64,000 bases of DNA from Clonostachys chloroleuca. Lineage: Eukaryota > Ascomycota > Sordariomycetes > Hypocreales > Bionectriaceae. The translations under genes were made by a program, and so were the position numbers. The stretch's first letter is position 1. Each line of letters opens with the position of its first letter. The DNA lies in contig JBANAY010000003.1 of assembly GCA_037952775.1 (NCBI GenBank), positions 26,226,001 to 26,290,000 on the forward strand, read 5' to 3'. The notes beneath the pieces were generated by a model. The model was not told where the DNA came from, did no database searches, and worked only from the letters and a program-made list of their open reading frames with translations. This document shows, one piece after another, positions 10,113 to 23,000 of the stretch.

Positions 10113-10825
10113 TCATTCAGCACCATCCTCCGCAGACCTAGCATCCTCAGCACCCTCCCCATACAGCACCTCGCAGACCCCGCTCAGCGGAATGTCCATA
10201 ACGGCGTCGGTGCTCTCGTTCCAAATCTCCCGCCACCTCAGCCTCCCATCCTTCTCGCACTTCCTCTCCCTGCGCGCACTGCCCCTCAGCCGGCCCTTGT
10301 TGTCGATGAGCGCCATCTTGCCCGCGCCGTCGACGATAGTCTCCACGCTGCTCAAGGGTTCCGTCAGGATCTCGATGTTGTACAGCGAGAGGGCCACGTA
10401 GATGTAGACGATGGCCATGACGAGGAAGGACGGGATCGCGAGGGCCCACCACCGGTTCGGGTAGTACCTGATCCCGAAGGCGTGCAGGAACGGCGAGGGC
10501 AGGTAGCTCCAGAGCAGGTATATCAGGAAGGCCAGGCTGCTGAAGAGGTAGAGCACGAAGCCGTAGTACTCGTAGGTCGGGACCTTGGGCGCCGCGCGAG
10601 GCACGGGGGCCATGGCGTCGTCGTCGGAGGCATCGGGGGTGGTCGGGCGCGACGGGCGCAGCAGAGATGTCAGGGACGGCGATGGCGGTAGAGGAGTCGG
10701 CGGGCGGCCGTAGAAAGGCGGTGCGAAGTAGTTCTGGGACATGGGCTGGGGGGAGACTCGTCGCCGGATGAGCCAGACTCGTTGTCGGAGAGCATGTCAT
10801 CTTGATCGTCGGATGAGTGCGACAT
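10113..10825 (-). CDS. gpi19: PIG-P / Gpi19, subunit of GPI-GlcNAc transferase, frameshifted near its N-terminus
   Basis: The intact frame 10742-10113 encodes 209 residues with the PIG-P domain: YEYYGFVLYLFSSLAFLIYL (first membrane helix), GIRYYPNRWWALAIPSFLVM (the conserved family block and second helix) and a cytosolic tail. PIG-P is an accessory subunit of the ER complex that adds GlcNAc to phosphatidylinositol, the first step of GPI-anchor synthesis. Upstream, another frame from ATG 10825 encodes MSHSSDDQDDMLSDNESGSS and GDESPPSP and runs directly into MSQNYFAPPFYGRPPTPLPP; one added base in the G6 run at 10748-10753 (C6 in the coding strand) joins the two into 237 residues. If the sequence is right, translation would start at 10742. 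The membrane domain is unaffected either way. Confidence 0.85.
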
Positions 10826-11393
10826 GCTGGCAGCACGATGGTGGCGCCCGAGGAGCACCACCTAGAGATGAACGAATGGAATGGAATATGTGCAATGGAA
10901 TGGTAACTGTGACACGCAGTGGAAGTACTACGGCTTGGCGTTTGAAAGCATGTTGGTGGTTGGATGTGGTCAGAACTAGTGGGGCATTGGTTGAGTAGTG
11001 GCAGGCCTGAGCTACAGCGCCTGCGACAACACCCGAATTAGACCGTTGGTGGAGGACATTCCGCCTCGTCTCTAACAACTAACCTCCAAATGAGAACAAA
11101 CTAATAGACAAAGAATACGAATCATCTGGATCTCGTCTCGGCACTAATGAAGACTCTAAAAGAGAGGGCCACTACCTATTTTATATACATACTTTCATGC
11201 ATTGCGAATACATATACAGCCAGACTTCTAAAGACACATCGATTCTGAGCGACGAGAGAAGTAGATGAAACTCGTGCCATTCCGAAGATAGATAATGTAT
11301 TTCGCTCTGGCAAGGCATTATATTTATATAAGTTCCCAGTACCGCTTTCTTTGATGTAGAGTAATATACGAAAAAAATGTACAACCCCGATCC
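10826..11393. other. PIG-P promoter / Vps8 3' region
   Basis: The segment becomes A/T-rich from about 11090. A GTGAGG directly after the Vps8 stop codon region could be an alternative donor (see findings). No separate gene is supported. Confidence 0.45.
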
Positions 11394-14300
11394 TCACCCA
11401 TCGATAGGACACTTATACTCCCTATCCCGCTCTGTAACCCCGTTCCCTTGCTTATCTTGCTTCTCCTGCAGCGAATCTAAACAGCTCTGATGATATATGT
11501 GCCGGCACGCCAGAAGGACCAGCGGCCCCAGCTGGGGTTCCTTCCTGCCCGCCGAGGCGTCCTCGCCCTCGGTGTCCGCCACGTTCGGCGGGCTAACCTC
11601 CAGGCTCTTGCCCTTCCCCTTGCCGCTCGAGTCGCCCGCAGAGCGGCCCTTGACCTGCTCCGCGATCTGCATCCTCCTGCTCTTCCGCGCGGCATCCGAA
11701 ATGGCCTGCTTCTCCTCCCAGGCTTCGAACACTGCTCCGCCGGGTACGCCAGGACCCCAAACCCTGCGGCCGCAGGCCTCGCAGGTGGAGCCTCGTGGCC
11801 GCCAACCACGTTGTCGAAGAGCCACGGCCTGGTTGACGTTTATATACAAGCTCCTCTCTAGGAGACGGTTCGAAAGTCGCAGGATCGACTCTTCATAGGC
11901 ATATGCCGAGAAGATTGAGGCAAGGACACCTCTGAGGTCGGCCAGATTAGGGGATGAAGCCGCGGCTTCGGTGAGGAAAGCACGCAAGATGCGCAAAAAC
12001 GAGAGGTTGGATCCAGCGTTCGATATGAGCCTCGTTCCGCTCTGGGCGCCCGCGTGATTGGAGGTTGCGGTCAGCAGCGCTGTGAAGGTGTGCTGCACGA
12101 GAGAGCGGAGCAGGGCCAGCAGCTTCTCATTATCCAGCTCTTTGGGTGCTGCAGCAATGACTGGCGATAGACGCCTGGTGATCTGAACAGTGGCGTCGAT
12201 GAGATCGAGCCAGAGCCGTTCATCAGAGGACAGATCCTGTCCAGACGGCGTAGACTTCTTGATAACCACGTTGACTCTACCCCTCTTAGAGGATTTCATC
12301 TGCCCCTGGCACAGCCAGATGCCCACATGTACATATTTTTGGAGGCCAAGTAAAAGGTCCTCAGCATTAGTCTGGAGGTCCAGCTCCGAGTCCGCTGGTG
12401 CCGACCCCGAGAGCAGGCCTCGAAGAGCAGACTCGAGATTATTCAGGTGCTTGACGAGCCGTTCCAGGGCCTGCTTTACCTGGCCGTCTTGCGCCATGAG
12501 GACAACTGCCGCATCAATGACGCCTGTTTCCTCCATGGTAGGCAAGAGCTTGTCGAGTCGGAGGTTGGCAGACTGAACAACCCCGACGTAGTCTGAGACC
12601 CGGCCCGGGTCGAAGGTGCACATCAACTGGACATAACGCTCAATCAAATCTCGATCTATCTGTTCGTGCTCTCTAGATGAGCCTTGAGGCTCTAGCAACT
12701 CCCTCAAGTATTCGTACTGTAGCACCTCATCGTCTGTAGCGGAATCAAGTACGGTTTGGTGGACCTCCTTGGCTTGGGAGGCCAGTGTTCGTGCTGACTT
12801 TTCGGCACTAATTTCCAGGAGCTCCCGTGAGTGTTTCTTCACGACATCAAGAACCTCCTGAAGTTGCCGCTCACTCAAACCGCTATGCGGACGCAGGCAA
12901 TCCGCGATACAATCAAAGACGGTATCTTGGTCTTCCGGGTCCTCAAAGTACGTAGCCACCAGCAGCCCGTACTGTTTGTCAAGTTTGTAAATCCTCTTCA
13001 AAATTCTATAAAATCCGGCTTGCTTAAAGAGGGGTATCATAGCTGGCATGTCTGAAGGGTGATAAACAGATAAAAGATATTCTGCGCTGAGTTGGGCATC
13101 TTCGGCCAGATCTTCCCCGGGATAATTGCAGAGCCCTTTCAACACGTTGGAAAGTGTCGTTCCCGAGAAAAGCAGATACTGCGGGAATTTCGGTAGATTT
13201 CGAGCAATAAACATATCCAAATATATTGTGTCAGCGGTTGAGAAGTTGCTCGGGCTGAGCACGTCGAGGAGAATCGACACAACATACTGACGATTGATCG
13301 TTTGCCCGAATATTTGCTCCTCGGGCAGATCCATGTTAGAAGTTCCATTGGTTTGCTTGTCCGGCGAGTCGTTGAGAAACGGGTCTTCAAAAGCTTCATT
13401 CAAGGCGCTCAGAAAGCTGGGAGCGTCATACTCTAGGATCAACCGCAGGTAAGGGAAGGCCGGCTGCGAGTCCTCGTTGGGTCTCACTCGGAGCTCTCGC
13501 CCACCCTCCTTTGGCCATGTGATGGTTTGGCCTGAAAACAAGAACCAGTAAATCTCGGCCTTGGCCTTCATGGCTATCTTTTCGTCCATCAGCTCCTCGT
13601 TCGGATACACTCTCCCAGTCAAAGTGTATGAAAGGTAAGGGAAAATCTTCACAGCATTGACTCCATGATAGTCTTCATCAATGCCATTGGTGGCATGACC
13701 GTTTGAGGTAACTGGGATAATGAGACTGAGTAGGTCTATCATTGGAGTGATGTAATCTCCAAGGGCTTGGTTCCAGATATACGTCAGAGCGTCGTACAGC
13801 CCATGCTGCTTGCACAAAAGGGTTGTCTGATCCAGGTCTAGAGTGCTCGTATCCACGTGGCAGATCATCTCCTCGAGTCGAGTCTCCCAGCCCCGGCTGA
13901 CGTAGTAAGTAACCATGTCTTTGATAACCGAAGGTGGTACCACAACAATGGTCCTCTCGAGTATGTAAGGCTCGAGGGTCTCGAGGAAAATGCCCTCCAA
14001 CTCCGCATCCTCATACCACTCATACATCTCATCAAATAAGAAGTCTGTGTTCTCAATGCTCTGGCATGCGATGAAGCAAATCTCTGCCAGTCTTCTGAGA
14101 TGCGTATCATCTGTATCGTCAGAATTCTTCTTCCGCTGGCTGAAAGCATACTTAAGAGATGCGCTGATAATCTCCATAATCTTATCCCGCACCATGCTGT
14201 GTCGTAACGTTTGGTCTTCGGGCAGCCCAACAGTAAGCTTGTTCGCATCTCCTGTGTAGTAGGATGTGGCAAGCTGGATAGCTCCAATATAATCTCCGTT

Positions 14301-16324
14301 CTCCATTATAGCAATCAGCCGGTCCGCCCAGTTGGACAAAGCTCCAATCGACACCTCGTTGAAGCCGAGAAGGAATATCCTCCCCTTGTAGGCCTTGAAA
14401 CTCATGTAAAAAGCATCCCCGACAACGCCGTGCATGGATTCATCTTCCTCATCCAGTTGTTCCACGAGTGCGTGTAGTTGATTAGAGAAAAGATCCACGT
14501 GATAAACATGTTTGTGGAGGAGATCAAACGCTTCTGTCATGCGCATGCTCTTATCCTCGAGCACGATCAATCGCTGGGAAAGCGTGAGCACTGTTAGAAC
14601 CGAGCGGCTCAGCCATTGCACGGCAGCAATAGACTCTTCGCACTTCCATCGACTTCGCGCTTTGAACCGGAGCGTGGGGGGCTGGTCCTTGTCCTCTCCC
14701 GGGACCTCATCAACGTCAAGGACGGTCAAGACATTCGACCAGCAATAGGCAAGTTTCACTTTCGATATATCGCTGCCCGTATCACTATCAGGAACTTTGA
14801 GTTTGACGGCCGGGAACCAAGCCAGGCAACCTGTCACTGCGCTATGAGCCGGGACATCCTTAGGTCGTGCAGACTTGTGCTGCGTTTGAGCAACAGGGGT
14901 CGTGGACACAATCACAAGCAAGTACGGTGTCAACATGGCAGTCAACCCCATCAGATCAGTCGCCCGTTCCACATTACCTAGGGGGAGTGGTGAAAATGCT
15001 AAGACGGTACTCGGCTTCAACGTCTTCCCCGCAGGGGGAGGCGCATTTGGATAACGACCCAGTATCCGAGTGGTCTTGACTGTCCGGCCAAGGGCGCCCG
15101 TCCCACGTGTTGCCAGATGAGAGAATGCCATACCCTTTTCATCAGCAGACACGAGCGCAGTGTGCCGCGTTCCCAGAAACCCCAAATGGGTAATGGACGC
15201 GTTGGGCACATGGCCATCAGCGGAGTGTTGTTCAAGCTGAACAGGTTCTAGATGCGGGATAGAAAGAAACGGGCGGGACGCCCGGCTTGTATCCCATGTG
15301 AAAATGCAACCATTTGCATGCCCACCCGCCACCGTCGTGTGATCGGCAGAGATAGCTACAGAAGTGATCGGCCCGGACTCAACAGCTTCAAACTATTAGC
15401 ATGGCAGATACACGGCAGATATCCCGAGCATTGGTCACATACCTTTTGTTCCAGGCCCAAGGATCATCTTCAGATTCTGGTTAAAATCAAACATTAAAAT
15501 TATCCCTTTGGTAGTTCCCAATACAATCGACGCCGAAACCGCGAGGCATGTCGGTAGCCCGAAATTGCGCTTTCCGGCCTCTGTGAAAGCCTGCCCATTT
15601 ATTTTCTTTAATCTTGTCCAACGGACAACCTCCCACGGCGGGCTCTGGGCTTCGGTGTCCGCCTGGTCGAAGAAGAAATTGGAGCTGATAGAAGCATTCC
15701 GGCTGTGTGGAGAAAGAAACGCTGGGGAAGGGAACGCTGGAGAGAACAATGACGGAGATCCGGGACGCGGGCTATGTATGCTCGATGAAGAAGAGGCGAG
15801 GCGTGTCTTAAAACGGCGATCGAATGGTTTGTAGGACGGGGAAGGGCTACCGTACCCGGGTCGTATAGCAGTTGATGGGAGAACGCTGCTTCCTGGAGAG
15901 GATATGAAGGAACCCTAGAATCAGTTAGAAATCCGCATAGCCTCTGGTTTCCCACATTGAGAGCACACCATACCTGTACTGAAGGCGTATCGTCTGGTCC
16001 AGAGAGTATCGAGTCGATCGGGCTCCCGGCCCTCCGAGGCGGCGCGTCTACGGAGCTCGCGTTGACTGAACCAAGCTCTGAGCCTTCTTCCTGAAGCTCC
16101 TGAGAAAGCGGTCTTGCTGAGCCGGCGGGCGCAAAATCTAGGAGCTCCTGAGATGCCGGATCATCTTCGTCGTTGACCTGGAGTTGCGGGACGTCTGGAT
16201 CGAGGTGCTGGGGAGCGTTCACAGACTCCTCGTCGGCCGATGACTGATCGCCTATCATCACTGGTGGTTTGTCTTTTGATTCAGCCATCGCGCCGAGGCT
16301 TCCATCCCTATTTCGAAGCTTCAA
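11394..16324 (-). CDS. vps8: Vps8, CORVET tethering complex subunit
   Basis: Three exons (16324-15974, 15914-15443, 15385-11394) with introns of 59 and 57 bp give about 1604 residues. The N-terminal 170 residues are acidic and serine-rich. A beta-propeller follows (WEVVRWTRLKKING, FGLPTCLAVSASIVLGTTKG, VESGPITSVAISADHTTVAGG, GCIFTWD), then a long alpha-solenoid with a clathrin-repeat-like block, and a C-terminal RING-like zinc region (CEACGRRVWG, about 1505, and LACRHIYHQSCLDSLQ). Vps8 binds the Rab5-type GTPase and tethers early endosomes for fusion. Splice junctions are set by reading continuity (SVQ-GSFISSPGSS; GTK-AVESGPITS). An alternative start lies 12 codons in (MAESKDKPP). The RING ends at KCPIDG with no visible final cysteine. 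Confidence 0.92.
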
Positions 16325-17166
16325 CGCAACGGTGACATGCCTGTTTGTGGCGAGGTGGGCAGGTGGAGGTAAATAACGAGCGCTGGGTCAGCCCGTGCTT
16401 GGCTGGGGTAGATAGGGAACAATTGAAAAGCCGTCGAGTACACCTGTCGGTAGGTTCTATCGATCCCCTTTGTCGTTGAGGGGAGAGGGAAGATGTTGGA
16501 GCTGTCGCGGATGCGAGCTGAATGCGTACTGCAGGATGATGGTCAAGCTAGTTGATTGGAAGCTGGCTGTGCATTTACATCCACTGTTCGCGCAGTCGTA
16601 CACCCCGGGGATTCCCCGACCCCGATCATAAGCGTCGAGTTGGTCGAGCACTCAGGTGCTGTTGCACGCAATGAGGCGCTGATTAACAATTCATAATTGA
16701 ATATTAAGCCATAAACAATACATATGTATTCCCTTTTACATGCGCAATTCGCATCGCTGAACTAAGGTGTGATTGCCAGCTTGAATACCGTTCAATTCGT
16801 TTAAACTCTCCGGCTGGTTAATGCATGCTAGCAATCGAGTAGGCGAAATACAACATTGAAGGCTCTTTTCGCGTAAGGCAGGGACCTCAATTTTTTAACT
16901 AAACACAATAATAAGAGAAAAAGAAACCATTCTGCGATATTTAGCTTCATACGGTATTTGTTATTTGGTTAGTTATTCTGATATTGTGTTGAAATTCAAC
17001 GTTGAACTGTCTAGATGTGCCCCGGGCCATGTTTTATGTCAGTCGCTTAACACTGTAAATCAGTGGGTCCGGGCAGTGACGTCGCTACAGCCGCTTGTCA
17101 ACACCACGAAGCTCTGTCGCATCCTACATCAACAAAACCCTGAACCCCGTTCACTCGAGTCGCATC
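16325..17166. other. divergent promoter, Vps8 / GPALPP1
   Basis: This 842-bp spacer holds the shared promoter. The part 16680-17000 is A/T-rich with a 5' leader that becomes pyrimidine- and C-rich just before 17167. No gene was recognised. Confidence 0.5.
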
Positions 17167-18129
17167 ATGTCCTCGATAGGCCCGCAGCTCCCACCACACC
17201 TTTCAAAGCGCAAGCGCACCCCCGAAGACGATGAAGACACCAAGCCCTCGTCGCCCGCCGCAAAAAACGCCCGGACAATAGGGCCAGCACGGCCAAACCA
17301 AGACGAGATCGACCTCGATGACTCCGACTCTGACGACGGGTACGGGCCCAAGGCACCACAGACCGCCTCTGGACCCTCAATGCCTACCCAAAACTCCGAA
17401 GAAATAGACCTGGACGGCAGCTCAGATTCTGACGTTGGCCCTGCGCCTCCCAAGGCCGCCGCCGCCGCTGGACCCTCGCTACCACCGCCTCCCGCAAAAC
17501 GCCCAGCTGCTTCGGAGTCAGATCCAGACTCAGACTCAGACTTAGACGACTACGGACCCGCCCTTCCCACAGCCGCCACGGCCAGACCGGTCATGGGACC
17601 AGCGATGCCCCCGTCCGTCGACGAGGGCCCAAAGCGAGACTCGTGGATGCTCGCACCGCCGACAGAGACGGGCTACTCAGAGCGCGATCCAACCCGCATC
17701 CGTGCGCGCAAGTTCGCCTCAAAGACATCCTCATCCTCGGGTTCAAAGGGAGGCGTCTCCTCCATCTGGACAGAGACTCCCGAGGAGAAGCTGCAGCGCC
17801 TGCAAGACGCCGTCCTCGGACGCGCAGCACCTGGCAAGGATGGATCCTCTGCCGATGATGCGAGGGCGAGGGAGGCAGAGGAGAGGAATCGGAAGATTGC
17901 TGCTAATATCGAGTCAAGGCGGGGAGAGAGCTTGTACGAGCAGCACAGCAAGCGCCGGAAAGATAAAGGCGAGGCACCCGGGGAGGAAGAGGATGACCCC
18001 AGCAAGAGAGCATTTGACAAGGAGAAGGACATGGCATTGGGCGGACAAATAGGAACCGCGAAGAGAAGGGAACTGATGAATAAATCTGCCAATTTCGGAG
18101 GCAGGTTCCAGAGAGGAAATTTCCTATAG
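17167..18129 (+). CDS. GPALPP1 / DUF3752-domain nuclear protein
   Basis: The gene is intronless. The frame opens at 17095, but ATG 17167 (MSSIGPQLPPHLSKRKRTPE) matches how the family usually begins, giving 320 residues. The N-terminal half is disordered, with repeated GPxxPP-type motifs (IGPQLPP, GPSLPPPP, GPALPT, GPAMPPS) alternating with Asp/Ser clusters (DLDDSDSDD, SDPDSDSDLDD). The C-terminal half is the DUF3752 region: RDSWMLAPP, RARKFASK, WTETPEEKLQRLQ, and the terminal DKEKDMALGG to NKSANFGGRFQRGNFL. Vertebrate GPALPP1 has no firmly established role; acidic proline motifs and basic helices suggest a nuclear RNA or splicing-related scaffold, which is inference. It is divergent from Vps8 and convergent with the RING gene. 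Confidence 0.88.
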   Translation: MSSIGPQLPPHLSKRKRTPEDDEDTKPSSPAAKNARTIGPARPNQDEIDLDDSDSDDGYGPKAPQTASGPSMPTQNSEEIDLDGSSDSDVGPAPPKAAAAAGPSLPPPPAKRPAASESDPDSDSDLDDYGPALPTAATARPVMGPAMPPSVDEGPKRDSWMLAPPTETGYSERDPTRIRARKFASKTSSSSGSKGGVSSIWTETPEEKLQRLQDAVLGRAAPGKDGSSADDARAREAEERNRKIAANIESRRGESLYEQHSKRRKDKGEAPGEEEDDPSKRAFDKEKDMALGGQIGTAKRRELMNKSANFGGRFQRGNFL

Positions 18130-18657
18130 ATACATGCTAATTCCTCGCTTGAATTGGATCAGACCATTTAACGGGATGCATGTGTTCAAATGCGTTATTC
18201 ATTTATTGTAATCTTGTCATGTATCTCTCCTCCCCTTTCGACCGTAGATGCTATGTAAAACCCTTAAACTCCGTCGCTCCGAATTAAACGAATCCTAAAC
18301 AAATCACCAAGAGCTTCCAGCCGTAATGCGGGAACTTCTGCGCCTTTAGCTCTGCGCTATATCGAGGATAGCAGCCTCCAGCTCGTACCTATGATCCCCT
18401 CCTTGAGGCTGAGTTCCCCGTCTTCAAAGCCAACCCTAAAGGCCAGGCAGAGAGAGTATATACAACTGACCGGTTCTCGGTCAAAAATATGTGGGAAGAA
18501 ATTTTTCGTGGTGCTAAGCCATGTTGGCCCAAAACTTCCAAGAATGTTTGTTAGACAAGAAGCTGGCCTGAAACTTAGAAAGCCAAGCCTGCTTCAAGTA
18601 GTAGTTATATATGGCGTTGCGAAGATAAAGTGATGACCGGTTCTGTTAGAAACAGTA
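18130..18657. other. convergent 3' untranslated regions
   Basis: The GPALPP1 and RING genes converge here across 528 bp. No coding signal or repeat was recognised. Confidence 0.5.
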
Positions 18658-20091
18658 TCACGATGACTGCGCAGGCCGCGTGCCAGCCTCCAATTGGGCC
18701 GGAGTAACCGTCGTGGCATCCGACTGCTGATTAGCCTGCTCTTGAGTGGGCCTTCGGCCGAAAGTTAAAGCAGAGCGGATCGACGAAAAGACACCGGCGC
18801 GAGGTACCTGCTGTGTCTCAGCGGCCGACGAATTAGTGGCCGATTCAGTAGTTGGAGTCGCCTGCTCCTGGGTTTGGTGGGCTGATTGAGCCCGGCGGCT
18901 GGACCGAGATCTGTGTCCACGGTTCTGGCCACTTCGGGTGCGAGATGCATTTCGGCTACTCCGGTCGCTGCGGAAAACATTCGCCAATCCAGAGGGCAAA
19001 TTGAGGCGGCTATTTTGACGGGCGTCAAAGTTGGCTGCGTTTCCATTTTGTGCTTCGGCTTCCTGGTTTGGTCGGGGCTTGGGTGTGTAGTAATCAGCTT
19101 TGCACAATGGGCAGCAAGCACGACGACTTGTCAACCAAGGATCAACGCATCCAGCATGGAAAGCGTGGCCGCAGGCCAGCCCACGGACATCATCGTCATC
19201 TTCAAGGGTATCAATGCAGATGGCACACGAATCACCAGGGGCCTGCAGACACTCAGGTGGCAATGCAGCGTCGATATGCTCGTCGCCCTCTTCACTATCC
19301 ACACGATGAAGACTTCCGCTTTTGTCCGCATAAGAGGTTTGGCCGGTTTCGGTAGATTTCGTTGGTGCATCCTTTGTTCGCTCCGTTCCATCGTTCTTCT
19401 CGTCGTCCTTATCCTTGGCGGCGACCTGGGGGTTCTTGGGTCCATCAGGTGCAGATGCGGCTGTAGATGTGGCATTGGCTCGAACACTATCAGAAGAGTC
19501 TCTGTCGTTGGATGTCAGATCAGGGATGATTCCATCTGCGCCACGGATACTGTTGGCGCGACTTTGAGAGAGGTCAACGCCACCGGCAGTAGGCAGTCCC
19601 TCTCTAGCCCGTTCCGAGACCCAAGTCTTGTATTTCATCATGGGGAACTTGTCATTGACCTCGTCCATGGTCATGAGCTTTTTCTCGCGACGTCGACGAT
19701 GCGGACGAGGCATATTCTCCATGTTGATTGGCTCGCCGTCTTCGCCCATGCGAAGGGCTCGGTTGCGAGCGTTGTAGCGGAAACAGTATTTGACACCAAC
19801 GATGATCCTAACGATCGGTTAGACGCAAGGTTCAGGGGCACCTTCAACGGCGTTCATGCAGTCCAGAACTCTCTAAACTGCACGTGGAAGTCATTCTCAC
19901 CATAAATTGGTGAATACCACACCAAAACCCAACGCAACGAAAAACAGCAAGGGGGAACTAGAGTTGGTGTTTCGATCGGCTGGTTGAGTCGTCTCTGCCG
20001 GCTGGGGATTGCTGGTGGTCGTTGTGGCAGCGTCGGCTACCCGAACAACAAGGTGGGCAGCCTCACCGGCAATTTGATTAATCACAGCCAT
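18658..20091 (-). CDS. Membrane-anchored RING-H2 E3 ubiquitin ligase
   Basis: Two exons (20091-19901, 19807-18658) around a 93-bp intron give 446 residues. Exon 1 encodes a short Thr/Pro-rich, probably lumenal segment and most of one transmembrane helix (about 47-71, LLFFVALGFGVVF, continuing over the junction as TNLWIIVGVKYCFRY). The cytosolic part has a basic patch after the membrane (PRPHRRRREKK), an acidic disordered stretch, and a complete RING-H2 at about 258-299 (CAIC, CGHAFHAGCVDPW, CPLC), with CxH-x2-H-x2-C ligands all present. The tail is Ser/Arg-rich and disordered. The architecture suits an endomembrane ubiquitin ligase; substrates are unknown. A start further upstream at 20193 would add 34 polar residues and cannot be excluded. 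A 339-codon open frame on the plus strand over this gene is its shadow. Confidence 0.85.
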
Positions 20092-23000
20092 GTTGAACCG
20101 GTCGGTGGTGATCCTGTTGCTGACTCGGTGGGATGTCGAAGGCAGGAACGGTCTGAGCCTTTTTGATGATGGCGACTGTGTCGGACCATTCAAGAACGAT
20201 CGGGGGGTTTGAACTTGGGCTTAAAGCCAAAGTGCGCCCGCTGGCGTTTTCAGAAACGGAAAAATCGAGACTGATTGCATCAATATGAATGCGGAATGTG
20301 ATGGGTTGAATTCGATAGCGACTCAATGCTGGATGTGGACTCGGACGTCCACGGACTTCTGAGGTGGGTAGAGGAGAGGAAGGATGGAAATGGCAGGCAG
20401 GTAATATTAATGGTGTGAAGAGTGAGGAGAAGAGGAGGCGAAGTGAGCGGGTCCTGGGCCATCTGGGCAGGGAAGGAGAGGGCGAGTGCTGAACTGCGCT
20501 GAAGCATGGGGCGCTGGAGTGCAGCATTAGTTCCGCCACAAGAGTCGTGCATGCACACGGGCAGCAGGGGAGGCCGACCAGGGGGTCTCGAGCCAGCAGA
20601 CGGTAGCTTTTGGCTGTTCTGGGTCCGCCGCTGCATCCATCAGTGGAGCTGGAGGCGCCCATATGTATCAAAGCGCCAATATACTTCAATGCAACCATGG
20701 GCCTCTGCTTGAGTCGCACTGTGATGCCCAGGCACTAGGCCTTGAGCGGCTTGGTGGAGTGCCTGCTGGTGTTGTATCGCGTCGACGTGATTGGCACCAA
20801 ACCCTCCTTTATTGCAAGAGTGCGGGACATAACCCGTGTAACACCCTTGCCCGATACGATAAGCAGTTCCTGATGGTGGAGGGCAGCTTCTGAAGCGTGC
20901 TGACGACAACTGCCAAAAGCAACGGAGGAGTGTGTGTGGAAGTTGCGCTCTAGCCTCGGGCCCAGCCTGGCACTTTCTCTTGTCTGGGAGGCCGCTCAGT
21001 CCGTCCCTTTGTCCGCAATACGCCAAAGAGCTGCGGCCGGTGGTCTGTCTCGAACCTGTTTTATGCACTGCCCGACAACAACAAACAATCTTAGCCATTG
21101 CCCTTCCATCTCCGCATCAAGGGTGGCTGACATGGCTGCATCGATTGTGCATACGAGCCGGTTTCAGCAAGTCCTGGGTCTCGAGAGGCCGGCACTACCA
21201 TCACCGCTACCACCCATCTATGGTCACAGAGCCATCCAAGCCATCCTTGCTGCCCATCGTGGAGGGGGAAAAGGTTGTCGCATCCCACCCACTCGCACAC
21301 CAGTCCACAATAACTGGCAACTGATCGACGGTTAGAACCCCAACCTCGCCATCAATCCCGACTCAAGTGATAGAGCTTAACGGCTGGAAGAGCTCCGATG
21401 CGTCTTATCCTCGCTTGAGTAGCGACGGCCTCGTTTCGTCTGGTGATGATGACAAATGACTACGGGATCGAACTCGACCGGCACTCGCAGACGAAACCCA
21501 GGTGCCTGTTGGATTCTTGCTCTCAGCAACAGCGCCAAAATCTTGTAGAATGCTTACGCCTCGTATTTACGACACGAAGCCCATTGGTATATAGCCTTGT
21601 TTTGGCGACTTAGGTAAGAACAGTATGACGCGATAGACGTGTGCCGAATCATGGGCGACGTAGCAGCACAACATGATGGACGAATGCTCGTGGTGAGATT
21701 GATGTAGATTAATAATTGTCCAGGGCTTTGTTTCATCGATGTCCCTTCTTTAGCCTGAATCCTCGCCACCATTGTTCTAGTCGATCTACACATTATGGAA
21801 ATTGCCCCAGGCACGCGGAGTGTTACACATGAGACCTTCTGAATTGTGATTTCCAATAAGCTCAGCGGCATTCCTATGATTATTGGTAGTAGATTTGTTC
21901 GGTCGCCCACACCCCTGTTCCGATTCCACTGACCTGGCGATGGCTGCCCTACATGTAATACCTAAATTCCCAATTCATACGGGGATGAACGCGTCAAGTG
22001 GATTGCCGCAATAGTCAAAATAATGGGCTTCTATCTCTCGTCTCCAGGGCTGAATTCCTTGATTGCCCAGCTTCCCCGGCACAAGGGCCGTTTCGAGAAC
22101 CAGCATCTAAGGGTCCTGAGTCTGCAATCGATAAATCTAGATCACCGAGTGCTAGGCTCAAGCCACCAGCTCGACACAGCTGAGACCGTGCTGATGTCGC
22201 TGATCTGGTCCCTGCACACACATGCAACGAGGCCCAAGCAGCAGGTCGGCAAGTCGGATCTCTGCTGATGGTGAGTCTGACGGTGGCACCATGCTCCCTG
22301 CTGGGCCAGAGTCCTGACCTGGCGGCTCACCTCGCATCGGCGCAGCGTTGACGCCAACCTAGCGAGTCGCTGGCGTATTCAACCGATAAACGCAAATCGC
22401 TGGTCGCCGGACGGAACGGCGATGCATGCCCCAAGAAAGCTTGTCCCACGACTGGAGTGTGGAGGGCCATCGGGGCACCTCGCCTGCTTCGGTGGGCCCG
22501 GTGTCTCCCTCCAGCGAGTAAAGTGCTGCTAGTGCGCCCTTCGGGCAGGTACCAGCCGCTAGAGGTACGGGCCACAGTGAGTGAGCGCGCGTAGACACCG
22601 TGCGCCTGGCGCCTACCTGCATCATCTTCTCTCCACCAGACCGGCCGCGTACGTAAAAGAATCTGGGATGCAGCAACAACAGCACCTGCCTCGGGTTGCC
22701 TTTTGCGGGGTTTCTGGGGCTCTCACCCAGTCCTCCATATTCTCGCGCAAGCAGGGAGCACCAAGCTTTCCACATGGCCCATCGTCATGGTGTGACGCCC
22801 TGCATACATGAGAGCGATGTCGAGTGGTGGAGCCAGTCCGATTCTGTTGCTTTGATGGCCTTACAATTGACTGAATTATGCAAAAAGCACGGCGGAATAT
22901 CCGTGCTTTTCTTTCTTTTTCTCGAATCAATATGTCTTTCTTTTTTCCGTCTTTCTCTCCAATCTGCCCTGTTCTATCGCTTGTTCCACCCTATTTTTCG

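Noticed and set aside
10147..10836. 229-codon frame over PIG-P
   Set aside because: It is out of frame with the membrane helices and conserved PIG-P block; composition is Arg/Pro-rich as in shadow frames.
18886..19905. 339-codon plus-strand open frame
   Set aside because: It lies antisense over the RING-H2 gene, has no domain and is explained as a shadow of that gene's codon use.
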